Source: an uncultured Lachnospiraceae bacterium (GTDB lineage: Bacteria > Bacillota > Clostridia > Lachnospirales > Lachnospiraceae). Taken from it: a stretch of 64,000 nucleotides of DNA. The translations under genes and the position numbers were made by a program. Positions 8,194-16,768 of the stretch are shown here, piece after piece. The notes beneath the pieces are model-generated. The model saw only the letters and a program-made list of their open reading frames with translations. It made no database searches and was not told the DNA's origin. Numbering within the stretch: the stretch's first letter is position 1; each line of letters opens with the position of its first letter. The stretch is taken from the NCBI GenBank assembly GCA_910577735.1, contig CAJTOO010000001.1, positions 3,782 through 67,781 on the forward strand, read 5' to 3'.

Positions 8194-9879
8194 TCACTGT
8201 TTCTGCCAGATGACAACTGCCTCATAGGGGCGTAATGTCTGTATATCCCCTGCCTGTTCCCTCCCATAATTGGAAATCAGGACTTCTCCTTCCGGACACC
8301 TGACCTCTGCCGGAATATCCAGTGCCTGTTCTTCACTGGTAAAATTACACAGCACCAGAAGTTTCTGGTCACCCAATGCCCTCACATAGGCAAACACAGA
8401 AGGACTCTCCTCCATCAGAAGCTTATAGTCGCCGTATACGATAATATCATGCCCTTTACGCAGTCTGATCAATTTCTTATAATAGGAAAATACCGAATCA
8501 GAATCCTGCTGCTGTGCCTTTGCATTCACCGATTTATAGTTGGGGTTCACGCCAATCCACGGCGTTCCCGTCGTGAAACCGGCATTGACGCTGTCATCCC
8601 ACTGCATGGGTGTTCTGGCGTTATCCCGTCCTCTGTGCTGGAAGCATCTGATCAGTTCTTCCGGCTCTCTCTTATGGCTTTCTTCCACCAGTTCCCGATA
8701 AGCATTTATCGTCTCCAGATCACGAAACTGTGACATTTCCGTAAACGGATAGTTACACATGCCCAATTCCTCACCCTGATAGACATAAGGTGTACCTTCC
8801 AACATATGCAGGCAGGTTGCCAGCATCTTCGCAGACCGCTCTCTGTATTCGTCACTGTCATTGCCGAATCTGGACACGGATCTTGGCTGATCGTGATTGG
8901 AAAAGAACAGGCTGTTCCACCCCACACCGTGGAGCCCGGTCTGCCATCTGGATAAAATTCTCTTTAAACGCAGCAGGGACACCGGTCTGGTATTCCACTT
9001 GTTTTCCTCATCCATGCCTTCCACATGCTCAAACTGAAATACCATATTCAGCTCATGCTGGTCATATCCCGTATATTTCTTGGCCTCATCCACTGTCACG
9101 CCCGGCGTCTCGCCCACTGTCAGCAGGTCATATCTGGAAAGAACCTTCTCATTCATCTCTTTCAGGTACTGATGCACATGCGGTCCATTGCACACATAAG
9201 GACCGAAATCACCGTACAGCGCGCCATCCGCCATCTCGCCGTCCGGCAGACCTTCTACCTTGGAAATCATGCTGATGACATCCATGCGGAACCCGTCAAT
9301 CCCCTTTTCGCACCACCAGCGCATCATATCAAAGACCTCTTCCCGGACAGTCTCATTATCCCAGTTTAAGTCGGGCTGCTTGCGGGAGAACATGTGAAGA
9401 TAATACATCTTCGTTGCTTCATCATACTGCCAGGCAGAACCGCTGAAACAGGAACCCCAGTTGTTGGGCGGCACATCACCGGCCTTGCCTTCACGCCAGA
9501 TATAATAGTCCCTGTAAGGATTCTCTTTATTCTTACGGCTCTCCACGAACCACTGATGTTCATCCGAAGTGTGGTTCACCACCAGATCCATGACGATGCG
9601 CAGTCCTCTTGCGTGGGCCTGCTTCAGCATTTCGTCAAAGTCCTCCATGGTTCCGAACTCTTTCATGATTGCCCTGTAATCGCTGATATCATATCCGTTG
9701 TCGTCATTAGGCGACTGATAGACCGGCGAAAGCCAGATCACATCAATCCCCAAATCTTTCAGATAATCCAGTCTCTGCGTGATTCCTGCAATATCACCGA
9801 TGCCGTCCCCATTGCTGTCCATAAAACTGCGGGGATAAATCTGATACACTACCGCTTCTTTCCACCATGCTTTTTCCAT
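8194..9879 (-). CDS. GH13 alpha-glucosidase (paralogue)
   Basis: The start is set at MEKAWWKEAVVYQIYPRSF (9879; 561 aa, GGAAGG 8-9 bp upstream). The frame open to 9993 adds a Lys/Arg-rich segment that is really 5' leader. All GH13 motifs are present: DSNGDGIGDI, nucleophile Asp in GFRMDVI (~198), Glu in LLTVGETP (~255) and SNHDQPR (~329). It is a clear paralogue of the downstream enzyme but differs in the subsite region after the nucleophile, so the pair probably splits alpha-1,4/alpha-1,6/sucrose-type substrates. It is first in the operon driven by the promoter at 10054-10082. Confidence 0.9.
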   Translation of the reverse strand: MEKAWWKEAVVYQIYPRSFMDSNGDGIGDIAGITQRLDYLKDLGIDVIWLSPVYQSPNDDNGYDISDYRAIMKEFGTMEDFDEMLKQAHARGLRIVMDLVVNHTSDEHQWFVESRKNKENPYRDYYIWREGKAGDVPPNNWGSCFSGSAWQYDEATKMYYLHMFSRKQPDLNWDNETVREEVFDMMRWWCEKGIDGFRMDVISMISKVEGLPDGEMADGALYGDFGPYVCNGPHVHQYLKEMNEKVLSRYDLLTVGETPGVTVDEAKKYTGYDQHELNMVFQFEHVEGMDEENKWNTRPVSLLRLKRILSRWQTGLHGVGWNSLFFSNHDQPRSVSRFGNDSDEYRERSAKMLATCLHMLEGTPYVYQGEELGMCNYPFTEMSQFRDLETINAYRELVEESHKREPEELIRCFQHRGRDNARTPMQWDDSVNAGFTTGTPWIGVNPNYKSVNAKAQQQDSDSVFSYYKKLIRLRKGHDIIVYGDYKLLMEESPSVFAYVRALGDQKLLVLCNFTSEEQALDIPAEVRCPEGEVLISNYGREQAGDIQTLRPYEAVVIWQKQ

Positions 9880-10024
9880 AACACTTACCTTCCCTTTCCG
9901 CTGCTTCTTCCTGCCTGCTTTTCTGCTCTTTTCGTTCTTTACCAAACACGGAGTTCTTTTACAATCCCTCTTCTGCAATTTCTTTTTAGACAAAATTTGT
10001 TGTTTTGAACCTTCTTGTATTGTT

Positions 10025-10040
10025 ACTTATGCGCATAAGT
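10025..10040. promoter_or_regulatory. Perfect 16-bp palindromic operator
   Basis: ACTTATGCGCATAAGT is a perfect palindrome with the central CG step typical of LacI-family operators. It begins about 14 bp downstream of the predicted -10 box of the GH13 promoter, so a bound repressor would block initiation or elongation. Confidence 0.65.
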
Positions 10041-10053
10041 TATCTTTTCCTAT

Positions 10054-10082
10054 AGAGTATCACTTCGTATGGGTGCAGTCAA
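10054..10082 (-). promoter_or_regulatory. Promoter of the GH13 operon
   Basis: On the - strand TTGACT (10077-10082) and TACTCT (10054-10059) are separated by 17 bp. The -35 is near consensus; the -10 is weaker. Transcription would run through the palindrome at 10025-10040 into the GH13 gene. Confidence 0.55.
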
Positions 10083-10162
10083 TATATTTTGATGAATTTG
10101 AGAAAAATCTTGACACCATCATAAATGTTTCTTGTGATATATTTTGAACTTAATGTTATAAC

Positions 10163-10192
10163 ATAAAAAGGTCCGGTTTTACCCAGACCTTC
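10163..10192 (-). terminator. Terminator of the deaminase operon
   Basis: AAGGTC (10168-10173) and GACCTT (10186-10191) form a stem; on the - strand the hairpin is followed by TTTTTATG. It lies about 35 bp downstream of the 52-residue ORF. Confidence 0.6.
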
Positions 10193-10227
10193 CAGCATTT
10201 ATATATTTATTTAATATCCTGCACCCT

Positions 10228-10386
10228 TTATCGCTCTACTACAATTTTTTCTGCATGCGCCGATATTGCAAACATTTTATTATAAGCATCCTTCTTCCAA
10301 TTTGGCCATTCATTTATCGTTTTATTTACCTTCTCATAAGATTCCTGGGGATTCCAACTTTTTTCATTTACTGTTGTTGCTGCCAT
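10228..10386 (-). CDS. 52-residue small protein coupled to the anti-phage deaminase
   Basis: The ATG at 10386 is one base after the deaminase stop (10388-10390), and the frame ends with TAA at 10228. The peptide begins MAATTVNEKSWNPQESYEK and ends ISAHAEKIVVER, with a Trp-rich centre (NEWPNWKKDAYNKMF). It has no membrane segment, signal peptide or Cys motif. The tight coupling, Leu-poor soluble composition and the terminator just after it indicate a real gene sharing the deaminase transcript. I do not recognise the family. A role as accessory or modulator of the deaminase is inference from position only. Confidence 0.7.
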   Translation of the reverse strand: MAATTVNEKSWNPQESYEKVNKTINEWPNWKKDAYNKMFAISAHAEKIVVER

Positions 10387-10387
10387 T

Positions 10388-11872
10388 TTACCCATCTTCC
10401 TTTCCTATTTGATTGATTTCCTCCGTGTACTGTTTATGCGCACTTTGTTCCATTTCTATATAATTCATCAAAGACATGGGATTCCTTAAATTAGCTTTAT
10501 CCCTGTCCCATTGAACTACATACCCGTCTTTGTTCTTTCTATTACGTGAATACCACCTAATAGAATGCATTGAGAACAAATCAATAAAACGATGAGGCCC
10601 AACTCCCTTAAAAGGAATAAAAATGACTTTTCTCTCACTATCCTGCCCGTTTTGAGAAATTTCATTCGTATAAAATTCTAAAGCTTTACTTTTGGGATAT
10701 GGTTCAATATAAACCACTTTTTTAATCCCCGCTGCAATAATGTGTTTTGCACAATTATGACAAGGGAAAGTAGTCATATACATAGAACATTCCTTGGTAG
10801 AAATACCATTCCGTGCACACATCATCAATGCTTCCATCTCTCCATGTACGACACGGCCAAATTCTGTCAATGCTCCAATCCCCGTTGACTTTATCTTTGC
10901 AACATTTTCATCCGTATTAGGACAGTCTAACTCATTTAAAATATTTTCAATTATTTTTTGCTGTTGAATTTTATTAGAATCAAAGCCTTTTCCAAACTTA
11001 TAATCTCTTCCATCAATTTCGTCTACATATTCTCCATCTTCACTATTATAAACTGGCCAATATAAACCGCCAAAAGCCTTTGGACAGTCATTAACTCCTT
11101 CTGCCAGAACTTCATTATCTTTCGTAACTACAACGCCGATTTGTCTGGATAAATCTGCCGATCTCAAAGATGCCACATACGCTCTAAACATGGCATATTC
11201 CTCAAATGTCGGTGTTATAAATGGATTGCCAAACAATAAATCCAAAAGCCGAAATATATGCGCCTGTGTTTCCGTAGGGCCATCCCCCGCACTAATAAAA
11301 TAATCTGCCTGCTGATACACATCTCCTGTATGCTGGCCGTTTTTTTCTTTTTCATTATTATCTCGATTCAAAATCGTCAGGGCATTTTCTTCAGACATGC
11401 CCTTTCGACTCACTAAATATTTTTTACGACGTTCATATGTATCTGAAATACCTATAAGATGAAAACCTTCTCCATATGTATTTCTTAAAAATTCAACTTC
11501 ATCAGGGTGCTTAATAGAATCAATGATATACGCATTTCTTGCTTGAGGACCTTCGTTATCCATCCTATAATTATCAAAAATGAAAGCTGCTACACCTTTC
11601 ATAAGAATTGCCGCATCTTGCGTCTTTTCACGGATTTCATTACCCTTATCCATGAAAAAACTGATACGATTATATTCATTGCCAGAAAAGTCAGGTAGCT
11701 TTGAAACAAACTTAGATAAAATATGCTCAGATACTTTAATCATATTGCTCTTATAGCTAAATTTATTTAAACTATCAATTATACATGTCTTTATTTCAGA
11801 AGAATTAGTCCCAACCGGACTTACAATTCCAATTACCAATTCACTGTCAGTATTAGAATTTCTATTCATCAT
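10388..11872 (-). CDS. Two-domain anti-phage dCTP/dCMP deaminase (AvcD-like)
   Basis: I start at the ATG at 11872 (AAGG 7 bp upstream; an ATG at 11878 has none), giving 494 aa. The N-terminal ~240 residues form a P-loop kinase-like domain with a non-canonical loop (GIVSPVGTNSSEIK) and a DNEGPQARNAYIIDSIKHPDE segment. The C-terminal ~200 residues are a zinc-dependent cytidine deaminase domain with HGEMEAL (zinc His plus catalytic Glu) and PCHNCAKH (two zinc Cys). This architecture matches AvcD/anti-phage dCTP deaminases, which deplete dC nucleotides during phage infection. It has a long leader and a downstream 52-aa gene. No carrier prophage is visible. Confidence 0.85.
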   Translation of the reverse strand: MMNRNSNTDSELVIGIVSPVGTNSSEIKTCIIDSLNKFSYKSNMIKVSEHILSKFVSKLPDFSGNEYNRISFFMDKGNEIREKTQDAAILMKGVAAFIFDNYRMDNEGPQARNAYIIDSIKHPDEVEFLRNTYGEGFHLIGISDTYERRKKYLVSRKGMSEENALTILNRDNNEKEKNGQHTGDVYQQADYFISAGDGPTETQAHIFRLLDLLFGNPFITPTFEEYAMFRAYVASLRSADLSRQIGVVVTKDNEVLAEGVNDCPKAFGGLYWPVYNSEDGEYVDEIDGRDYKFGKGFDSNKIQQQKIIENILNELDCPNTDENVAKIKSTGIGALTEFGRVVHGEMEALMMCARNGISTKECSMYMTTFPCHNCAKHIIAAGIKKVVYIEPYPKSKALEFYTNEISQNGQDSERKVIFIPFKGVGPHRFIDLFSMHSIRWYSRNRKNKDGYVVQWDRDKANLRNPMSLMNYIEMEQSAHKQYTEEINQIGKEDG

Positions 11873-11936
11873 GTGCATTCCTTACAATTTTACTGATTCA
11901 AGTATCTGCCGTTCGCAAAATATTAGCGATATCCAT

Positions 11937-11966
11937 ATTATCCTTTATGAACACTATTCTTTGCAA
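11937..11966 (-). promoter_or_regulatory. Proximal promoter candidate of the deaminase gene
   Basis: TTGCAA (11961-11966) and GATAAT (11937-11942) are 18 bp apart on the - strand. They would give a ~60-nt leader. Confidence 0.4.
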
Positions 11967-11972
11967 CACATC

Positions 11973-12007
11973 TATATATAGTAGCATAACATATCCCACT
12001 ATATATA
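11973..12007. repeat. Inverted repeat in the deaminase leader/upstream region
   Basis: TATATATAGT (11973-11982) and ACTATATATA (11998-12007) are perfect 10-bp arms with a 15-bp spacer. If the distal promoter is used, this becomes a stem-loop in the ~200-nt leader RNA. If the proximal promoter is used, it lies just upstream of its -35 box. Confidence 0.6.
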
Positions 12008-12077
12008 TCTAGCGTAAATTACCATACTATTCCTTTCAAAACCTACTCTCCTTCAAGATTTCCCCGAGATTATTTTA

Positions 12078-12106
12078 ATTATAACAAACATATGTTCTGT
12101 TTTCAA
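12078..12106 (-). promoter_or_regulatory. Distal promoter of the deaminase gene
   Basis: TTGAAA (12101-12106) and a consensus TATAAT (12078-12083) have an ideal 17-bp spacer on the - strand. The spacer contains the palindrome AACATATGTT. The element lies between carB and the deaminase and would produce a ~200-nt untranslated leader. Confidence 0.6.
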
Positions 12107-12139
12107 CCTTATTTAACTATATAGTCACATCCTTATCTT

Positions 12140-15100
12140 TTACGCCTTATCCCGAATCTCCCCATGCAGTTCCTGCAGAGACTTCACCTCACTGCTCTTA
12201 TGTGTTTTCAGATAATGAATCCCTTCTGCCGCCACTTTAGCCGCAGCCACCGTTGTGATATAAGGCGCTTTTGCCTTGATTGCGGCCTTGCGCAAGTAAC
12301 TGTCATCATGCACGCTGCCCTTGCCTACAGGCGAGTTAATGATCAGATCAAAATCTCCATTGGTGATCATATCACCCACATTGGGTCGGCCTTCATAAAG
12401 CTTCTTTGCTCTCGTGGCCGAAATCCCCGCCGCCGTAATCAGGTTGTAAGTTCCTTCCGTAGCCACAATCCTGAAACCGTCCTCGGCAAGCATCCTGGCC
12501 ACTTCCACCACTTCATCCTTATCCTTCTTATTAACGGAAATCAGCACCGTTCCCTCCAACGGGAGTTTGGACTGTACTGCTTCCTGGGCTTTGTAAAAAG
12601 CTTCTCCATAAGAACCGGACAGTCCCAGCACTTCTCCTGTGGAACGCATTTCCGGTCCTAACAGGGGATCCACCTCCGGGAACATGTTGAAAGGGAACAC
12701 CGCCTCTTTTACTCCATAATTGGGAATCTCCTGTTCCTTTAATTCGGATATCGGGGAAGGGCGCCCTGTAATCTCTGAAGTAATGATCTCTGTCGCCAAC
12801 GGTACCATTCGAATGTTACAGACCTTGGATACCAAGGGCACGGTGCGGGACGCCCTGGGATTTGCCTCCAGCACGAAAACCTTGCCGTCTTCAATGGCAT
12901 ACTGCATGTTCATCAAGCCCTTAACATGCATTTCCTCCGCAATCTTTCTGGTATATTCTTTGATCGTCTCCACGCTCTCCTCCGGGATATGGACGGAGGG
13001 AATGATGCAGGCGGAATCTCCGGAATGAATGCCTGCCAGTTCAATATGCTCCATCACCGCTGGTACAAAGGCGTGTGAGCCGTCACTGATAGCATCTGCC
13101 TCACATTCCAGCGCATGATTTAAGAACCGGTCAATCAGAATCGGTCTGTCCGGCGTCACGCCAACCGCCGCATTCATATATTCTTCCATGCTTTCGTCAT
13201 CATAGACCACTTCCATGCCTCTGCCGCCCAGCACATAAGAAGGGCGCACCATCACCGGGTATCCAATACGCCCCGCAATGGTCAGGGCCTCTTCCACCGT
13301 AGTGGCCATGCCTGACTCCGGCATGGGAATTTCCAGCTTCTCCATCATGGCACGGAACAGATCCCGGTCCTCCGCCAGATCAATGACGGAAGGTGAGGTT
13401 CCCAAAATCCGTACACCGTTCTTTTCCAGTTCAGACGCCAGATTAAGCGGCGTCTGACCGCCAAACTGTGCAATCACACCCAACGGTTTTTCTTTCTGAT
13501 AAATACTCAATACATCCTCTAGCGTCAGAGGTTCAAAATACAGCTTATCAGAAGTGTCATAATCAGTGGACACTGTCTCCGGATTACAGTTCACGATAAT
13601 GGTCTCAAAGCCCAGCTTCTTAAGCGCCATTGCCGCATGAACACAGCAATAGTCAAATTCAATACCCTGCCCGATCCGGTTCGGACCGCCGCCCAGAATC
13701 ATAATCTTAGGCCTGTCTTCGTTCACCGGATTCTGGTCCTTCGCATTATAAGTAGAGTAGAAATAAGCGCTGTTTTCTGTGCCGCTGACATGCACGCCTT
13801 CCCAGGCTTCTTCCACACCCAGGGCAAGACGACGGTTACGGATGTCTTCTTCCGGAATCTCCAGCAGCTGGCTTAAATATTTATCTGCGAATCCATCCTT
13901 CTTGGCTGTAATCAGCATTTCATCCGGAAGCATATTTCCCTTATGCTGTATGATTGCTTCCTCTTCCTCCACCAGTTCCTTCATCTGCTCAATGAAGTAA
14001 GCCTTCACTCTGGTAATCTCATAAATCTCCTCCACTGTCGCACCCTTACGCAGTGCCTCATACATAAGAAAATGACGTTCACTGGAAGGCGTAATCAGAC
14101 GGTGCAGCAGTTCTTCTTTCGGGAGCATGTCAAAATCCTTCGCATGTCCCAGTCCGTAGCGTCCCGTTTCCAGGGAGCGGATTGCCTTCTGGAAGGCCTC
14201 CTTATAGGTCTTGCCGATACTCATCACCTCACCCACGGCACGCATCTGGGTTCCCAGCTTGTCCTCCACGCCTTTAAACTTCTCAAAGGCCCAGCGGGCA
14301 AATTTGATGACCACATAATCGCCGTCAGGCACATATTTATCTAAGGTTCCATATTTACCACAGGGAATATCTTTCAGGGTAAGGCCTGCCGCCAGCATGG
14401 AAGATACCAGCGCAATCGGGAATCCCGTCGCCTTGGATGCCAGCGCAGAAGACCGGGATGTCCTGGGATTGATCTCGATGACAATGATTCTGTCTGTCAC
14501 CGGGTCATGGGCAAACTGTACATTCGTGCCGCCGATTACCTGCACGGATTCCACAATCTTGTAAGCCTGCTCCTGCAGACGTTTCTGACATTCCTTGGAT
14601 ATGGTCAGCATGGGTGCTGAGCAGAAGGAGTCGCCCGTATGCACACCCAGAGGATCGATATTTTCAATAAAACACACGGTGATGATATTGTTGTCCGCAT
14701 CCCGCACTACTTCCAGTTCCAGTTCTTCCCAGCCGAGGATGGATTCCTCCACCAGAACCTGGCCCACCAGGCTGGCCTGCAGCCCTCTGGCACACACCAC
14801 CTTCAACTCATCCTTATTATACACAAGACCGCCGCCGGCACCGCCCATGGTGTATGCCGGGCGAAGAACCACCGGATACCCCAGTTTCTCAGCAATAGAA
14901 AGCGCTTCTTCCACCGAATAAGCAACCTCACTGCGGGCCATCTCAATCCCCAGATCGTTCATGGTCTTTTTAAATTCTATGCGGTCTTCTCCGCGCTCAA
15001 TAGCATCCACCTGTACACCGATAACTTTGACATCGTATTTATCTAGGATACCTGCCTTATTTAATTCGGCACACAAATTAAGCCCGGACTGCCCTCCCAG

Positions 15101-15367
15101 ATTCGGGAGCAGCGCATCAGGGCGTTCCTTTGCGATAATCTGTTCTAATCGTTCTATATTAAGCGGCTCAATATAAGTCACATCCGCCGTCTCCGGATCC
15201 GTCATGATTGTGGCCGGATTGGAATTAACCAGTACTATCTCATATCCTAATTTGCGAAGCGCTTTGCACGCCTGTGTTCCTGAATAATCAAACTCGCAGG
15301 CCTGTCCGATAATGATCGGGCCTGAACCGATGATCAGCACCTTATGAATGTCTGTTCTGCGCGGCAT
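12140..15367 (-). CDS. carB: Carbamoyl-phosphate synthase large subunit
   Basis: 1075 aa, full length for CarB, which makes carbamoyl phosphate from ammonia (from the CarA glutaminase), bicarbonate and two ATP for pyrimidine and arginine synthesis. The internally duplicated architecture is clear: N-terminal MPRRTDIHKVLIIGSGPIII and EFDYSGTQACKAL, and a second half starting near residue 550 with PKIMILGGGPNRIGQGIEF. Each half has an ATP-grasp domain (GYPVVLRPAYTMGGAGGG; GYPVMVRPSYVLGGRGME). The last ~140 residues are the MGS-like allosteric domain. carA is not adjacent, so it must be encoded elsewhere. A strong promoter lies ~100 bp upstream. Confidence 0.98.
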   Translation of the reverse strand: MPRRTDIHKVLIIGSGPIIIGQACEFDYSGTQACKALRKLGYEIVLVNSNPATIMTDPETADVTYIEPLNIERLEQIIAKERPDALLPNLGGQSGLNLCAELNKAGILDKYDVKVIGVQVDAIERGEDRIEFKKTMNDLGIEMARSEVAYSVEEALSIAEKLGYPVVLRPAYTMGGAGGGLVYNKDELKVVCARGLQASLVGQVLVEESILGWEELELEVVRDADNNIITVCFIENIDPLGVHTGDSFCSAPMLTISKECQKRLQEQAYKIVESVQVIGGTNVQFAHDPVTDRIIVIEINPRTSRSSALASKATGFPIALVSSMLAAGLTLKDIPCGKYGTLDKYVPDGDYVVIKFARWAFEKFKGVEDKLGTQMRAVGEVMSIGKTYKEAFQKAIRSLETGRYGLGHAKDFDMLPKEELLHRLITPSSERHFLMYEALRKGATVEEIYEITRVKAYFIEQMKELVEEEEAIIQHKGNMLPDEMLITAKKDGFADKYLSQLLEIPEEDIRNRRLALGVEEAWEGVHVSGTENSAYFYSTYNAKDQNPVNEDRPKIMILGGGPNRIGQGIEFDYCCVHAAMALKKLGFETIIVNCNPETVSTDYDTSDKLYFEPLTLEDVLSIYQKEKPLGVIAQFGGQTPLNLASELEKNGVRILGTSPSVIDLAEDRDLFRAMMEKLEIPMPESGMATTVEEALTIAGRIGYPVMVRPSYVLGGRGMEVVYDDESMEEYMNAAVGVTPDRPILIDRFLNHALECEADAISDGSHAFVPAVMEHIELAGIHSGDSACIIPSVHIPEESVETIKEYTRKIAEEMHVKGLMNMQYAIEDGKVFVLEANPRASRTVPLVSKVCNIRMVPLATEIITSEITGRPSPISELKEQEIPNYGVKEAVFPFNMFPEVDPLLGPEMRSTGEVLGLSGSYGEAFYKAQEAVQSKLPLEGTVLISVNKKDKDEVVEVARMLAEDGFRIVATEGTYNLITAAGISATRAKKLYEGRPNVGDMITNGDFDLIINSPVGKGSVHDDSYLRKAAIKAKAPYITTVAAAKVAAEGIHYLKTHKSSEVKSLQELHGEIRDKA

Positions 15368-15397
15368 AAATGTCCTCCAATCTTACATGTCCTGCGA

Positions 15398-15436
15398 ATC
15401 TGCCGCCTTTGCAGATCCGCCTGTGAAACCTCACAG
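15398..15436 (-). promoter_or_regulatory. Two hairpins in the carB leader
   Basis: The predicted ~100-nt leader can form CTGTGA/TCACAG (15421-15436) and ATCTGC/GCAGAT (15398-15416; nine pairs with one mismatch if extended). Neither is followed by a T-tract, so they are not simple terminators. A role in pyrimidine-responsive control is possible, but I see no PyrR-type motif. Confidence 0.35.
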
Positions 15437-15472
15437 TATCTTCTTATCTGTCGTTTGTCGTTGCTGTTGAAT

Positions 15473-15502
15473 ATTTTATCATTAGATGCGCGGGAGTGTC
15501 AA
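15473..15502 (-). promoter_or_regulatory. carB promoter
   Basis: Consensus TTGACA (15497-15502) and TAAAAT (15473-15478) with an 18-bp spacer on the - strand. Confidence 0.7.
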
Positions 15503-15569
15503 TTCGGTTCCGGTATTTCTTGCAGGTGCCCATGTATCATCTGAGACTTCCCGGAATACACGCTGGACT

Positions 15570-16586
15570 TTAATTAATCTGCCGCACCGTACCACGTTCC
15601 ACCAGTTCCACAGGAAGCACCACCTGGTCACTGGCTGCCTCTCTGCGTTCTAACATCTCCATCAGACGCTGCACCGCGAGCACACCTTTTTGCGTTGCAT
15701 CCTGATGGATGGTGGTGATGGCAGGCCGGGCCATCCGGGAATAAATATTATCATCAAATCCCATTATGGAAATCTCTTCCGGTACGTTCACGCCTCTGTC
15801 CATCAGAAAATTCATCAGACATAGCGCATAATAATCCGATGCACAGAAAAAGGCCGTAAACTCATGCCGTCTCCGGTACACCATCTCATAGCACACCGCC
15901 AGAGACTGCTCATCGGGCTCTACCTCTATAAAATCAGTGTCCAGGACCGGCAACCCTGCTTCGGACATGGCCTCTCTAAAGCCGCAGTACCGCTCATAGT
16001 CGCCGCCCTTAAGATTATCTGCAAGAAACCCGATTCTGCTATGCCCATGTTCAATCAGATACCGGCCAGCCATATAACCGCCGCGTCTGTCATCCAAGCC
16101 AATATTGACACCATTCAGACGAATCTCTCCCAAATAACTGTCGATATATACCTGCGGTTTCTGAAACTGTTTCTGTATGGCCTGGTAATCCTCGGCCATA
16201 ATGCCAAACAGAATCAGTCCATCTGCGTTCCAGGCAGACACACGCTGAATCAATTCCCGCGTATCCGACGAAAAACACATCATCAGATAATACCCCCGCT
16301 CCTTTAACTCCCGCTCAATACTGCCCAGCAGTTCACTGATAAAGGCATCTTTCAGGTAATTCACATATCCCTTTCTGCTGTTTAGAATCGCCACGCCGAT
16401 AATTTTTGATTGATTAGACGCTAGGTTTCTTGCGCTGATATTGGGCACATAATCATACTCCTGCAAGACCCTGCGCACCCGTTCCACAGTCGCCTCAGAT
16501 ACTTCTTTGGTCTTACCGTGGATGACATTGGATACGGTAGTCGTACTTAATCCCAGCATGTCGGCCATTTCTTTGATTGTGATCAT
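15570..16586 (-). CDS. LacI-family transcriptional regulator
   Basis: 338 aa. N-terminal HTH and hinge (MITIKEMADMLGLSTTTVSNVIHGKTKEVSEATVERV...VPNISARNLASN), then a sugar-binding-like effector domain with the family signatures NADGLILFGI, FFCASDYYALCLMNFLMDRGV and EEISIMGFDDNIYSRM. It has its own promoter at 16677-16704. It sits alone between carB and the T7SS locus, with no adjacent sugar gene, so its target is not visible here. It is not closely related to the LacI protein at 5261-6262 (different recognition helix, LSTTTVSN versus VGVGTVSR). Confidence 0.92.
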   Translation of the reverse strand: MITIKEMADMLGLSTTTVSNVIHGKTKEVSEATVERVRRVLQEYDYVPNISARNLASNQSKIIGVAILNSRKGYVNYLKDAFISELLGSIERELKERGYYLMMCFSSDTRELIQRVSAWNADGLILFGIMAEDYQAIQKQFQKPQVYIDSYLGEIRLNGVNIGLDDRRGGYMAGRYLIEHGHSRIGFLADNLKGGDYERYCGFREAMSEAGLPVLDTDFIEVEPDEQSLAVCYEMVYRRRHEFTAFFCASDYYALCLMNFLMDRGVNVPEEISIMGFDDNIYSRMARPAITTIHQDATQKGVLAVQRLMEMLERREAASDQVVLPVELVERGTVRQIN

Positions 16587-16676
16587 AGTTTATCCTTTAT
16601 TTTTAGAAATTACTGAATTCCTTTGGTTCCTTTTTCTTATCCTCAACCATAAACGATACTTTGCTATCCCATCAAC

Positions 16677-16704
16677 AGTATAACACATCCCTAAAACTTT
16701 ACAA
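16677..16704 (-). promoter_or_regulatory. Promoter of the second lacI-family gene
   Basis: TTGTAA (16699-16704), 16-bp spacer, and TATACT (16677-16682) preceded by TGT (extended -10), on the - strand. Confidence 0.55.
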
Positions 16705-16712
16705 TATATGCA

Positions 16713-16751
16713 AAGTCCCGCCACCCCTGCAATACAGGGGCCGCGGGACTT
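16713..16751 (-). terminator. Terminator at the end of the T7SS operon
   Basis: A nested perfect hairpin: outer AAGTCCCGC/GCGGGACTT and inner CCCCTG/CAGGGG, separated by a 2-by-2 internal loop. It lies 18 bp downstream of the last gene of the T7SS cluster. The T-tract is short, so efficiency depends on the very stable stem. Confidence 0.75.
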
Positions 16752-16768
16752 AGCTTCATTATTTCACT

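Noticed and set aside
6371..8197. Long start of the GH13 gene (608 aa)
   Set aside because: The extra 41 residues overlap the preceding gene, lack homology to the family and have no RBS; the ATG at 8074 fits.
12140..15367. A carA gene next to carB
   Set aside because: No glutaminase-type frame is present on either side; carB stands alone here.
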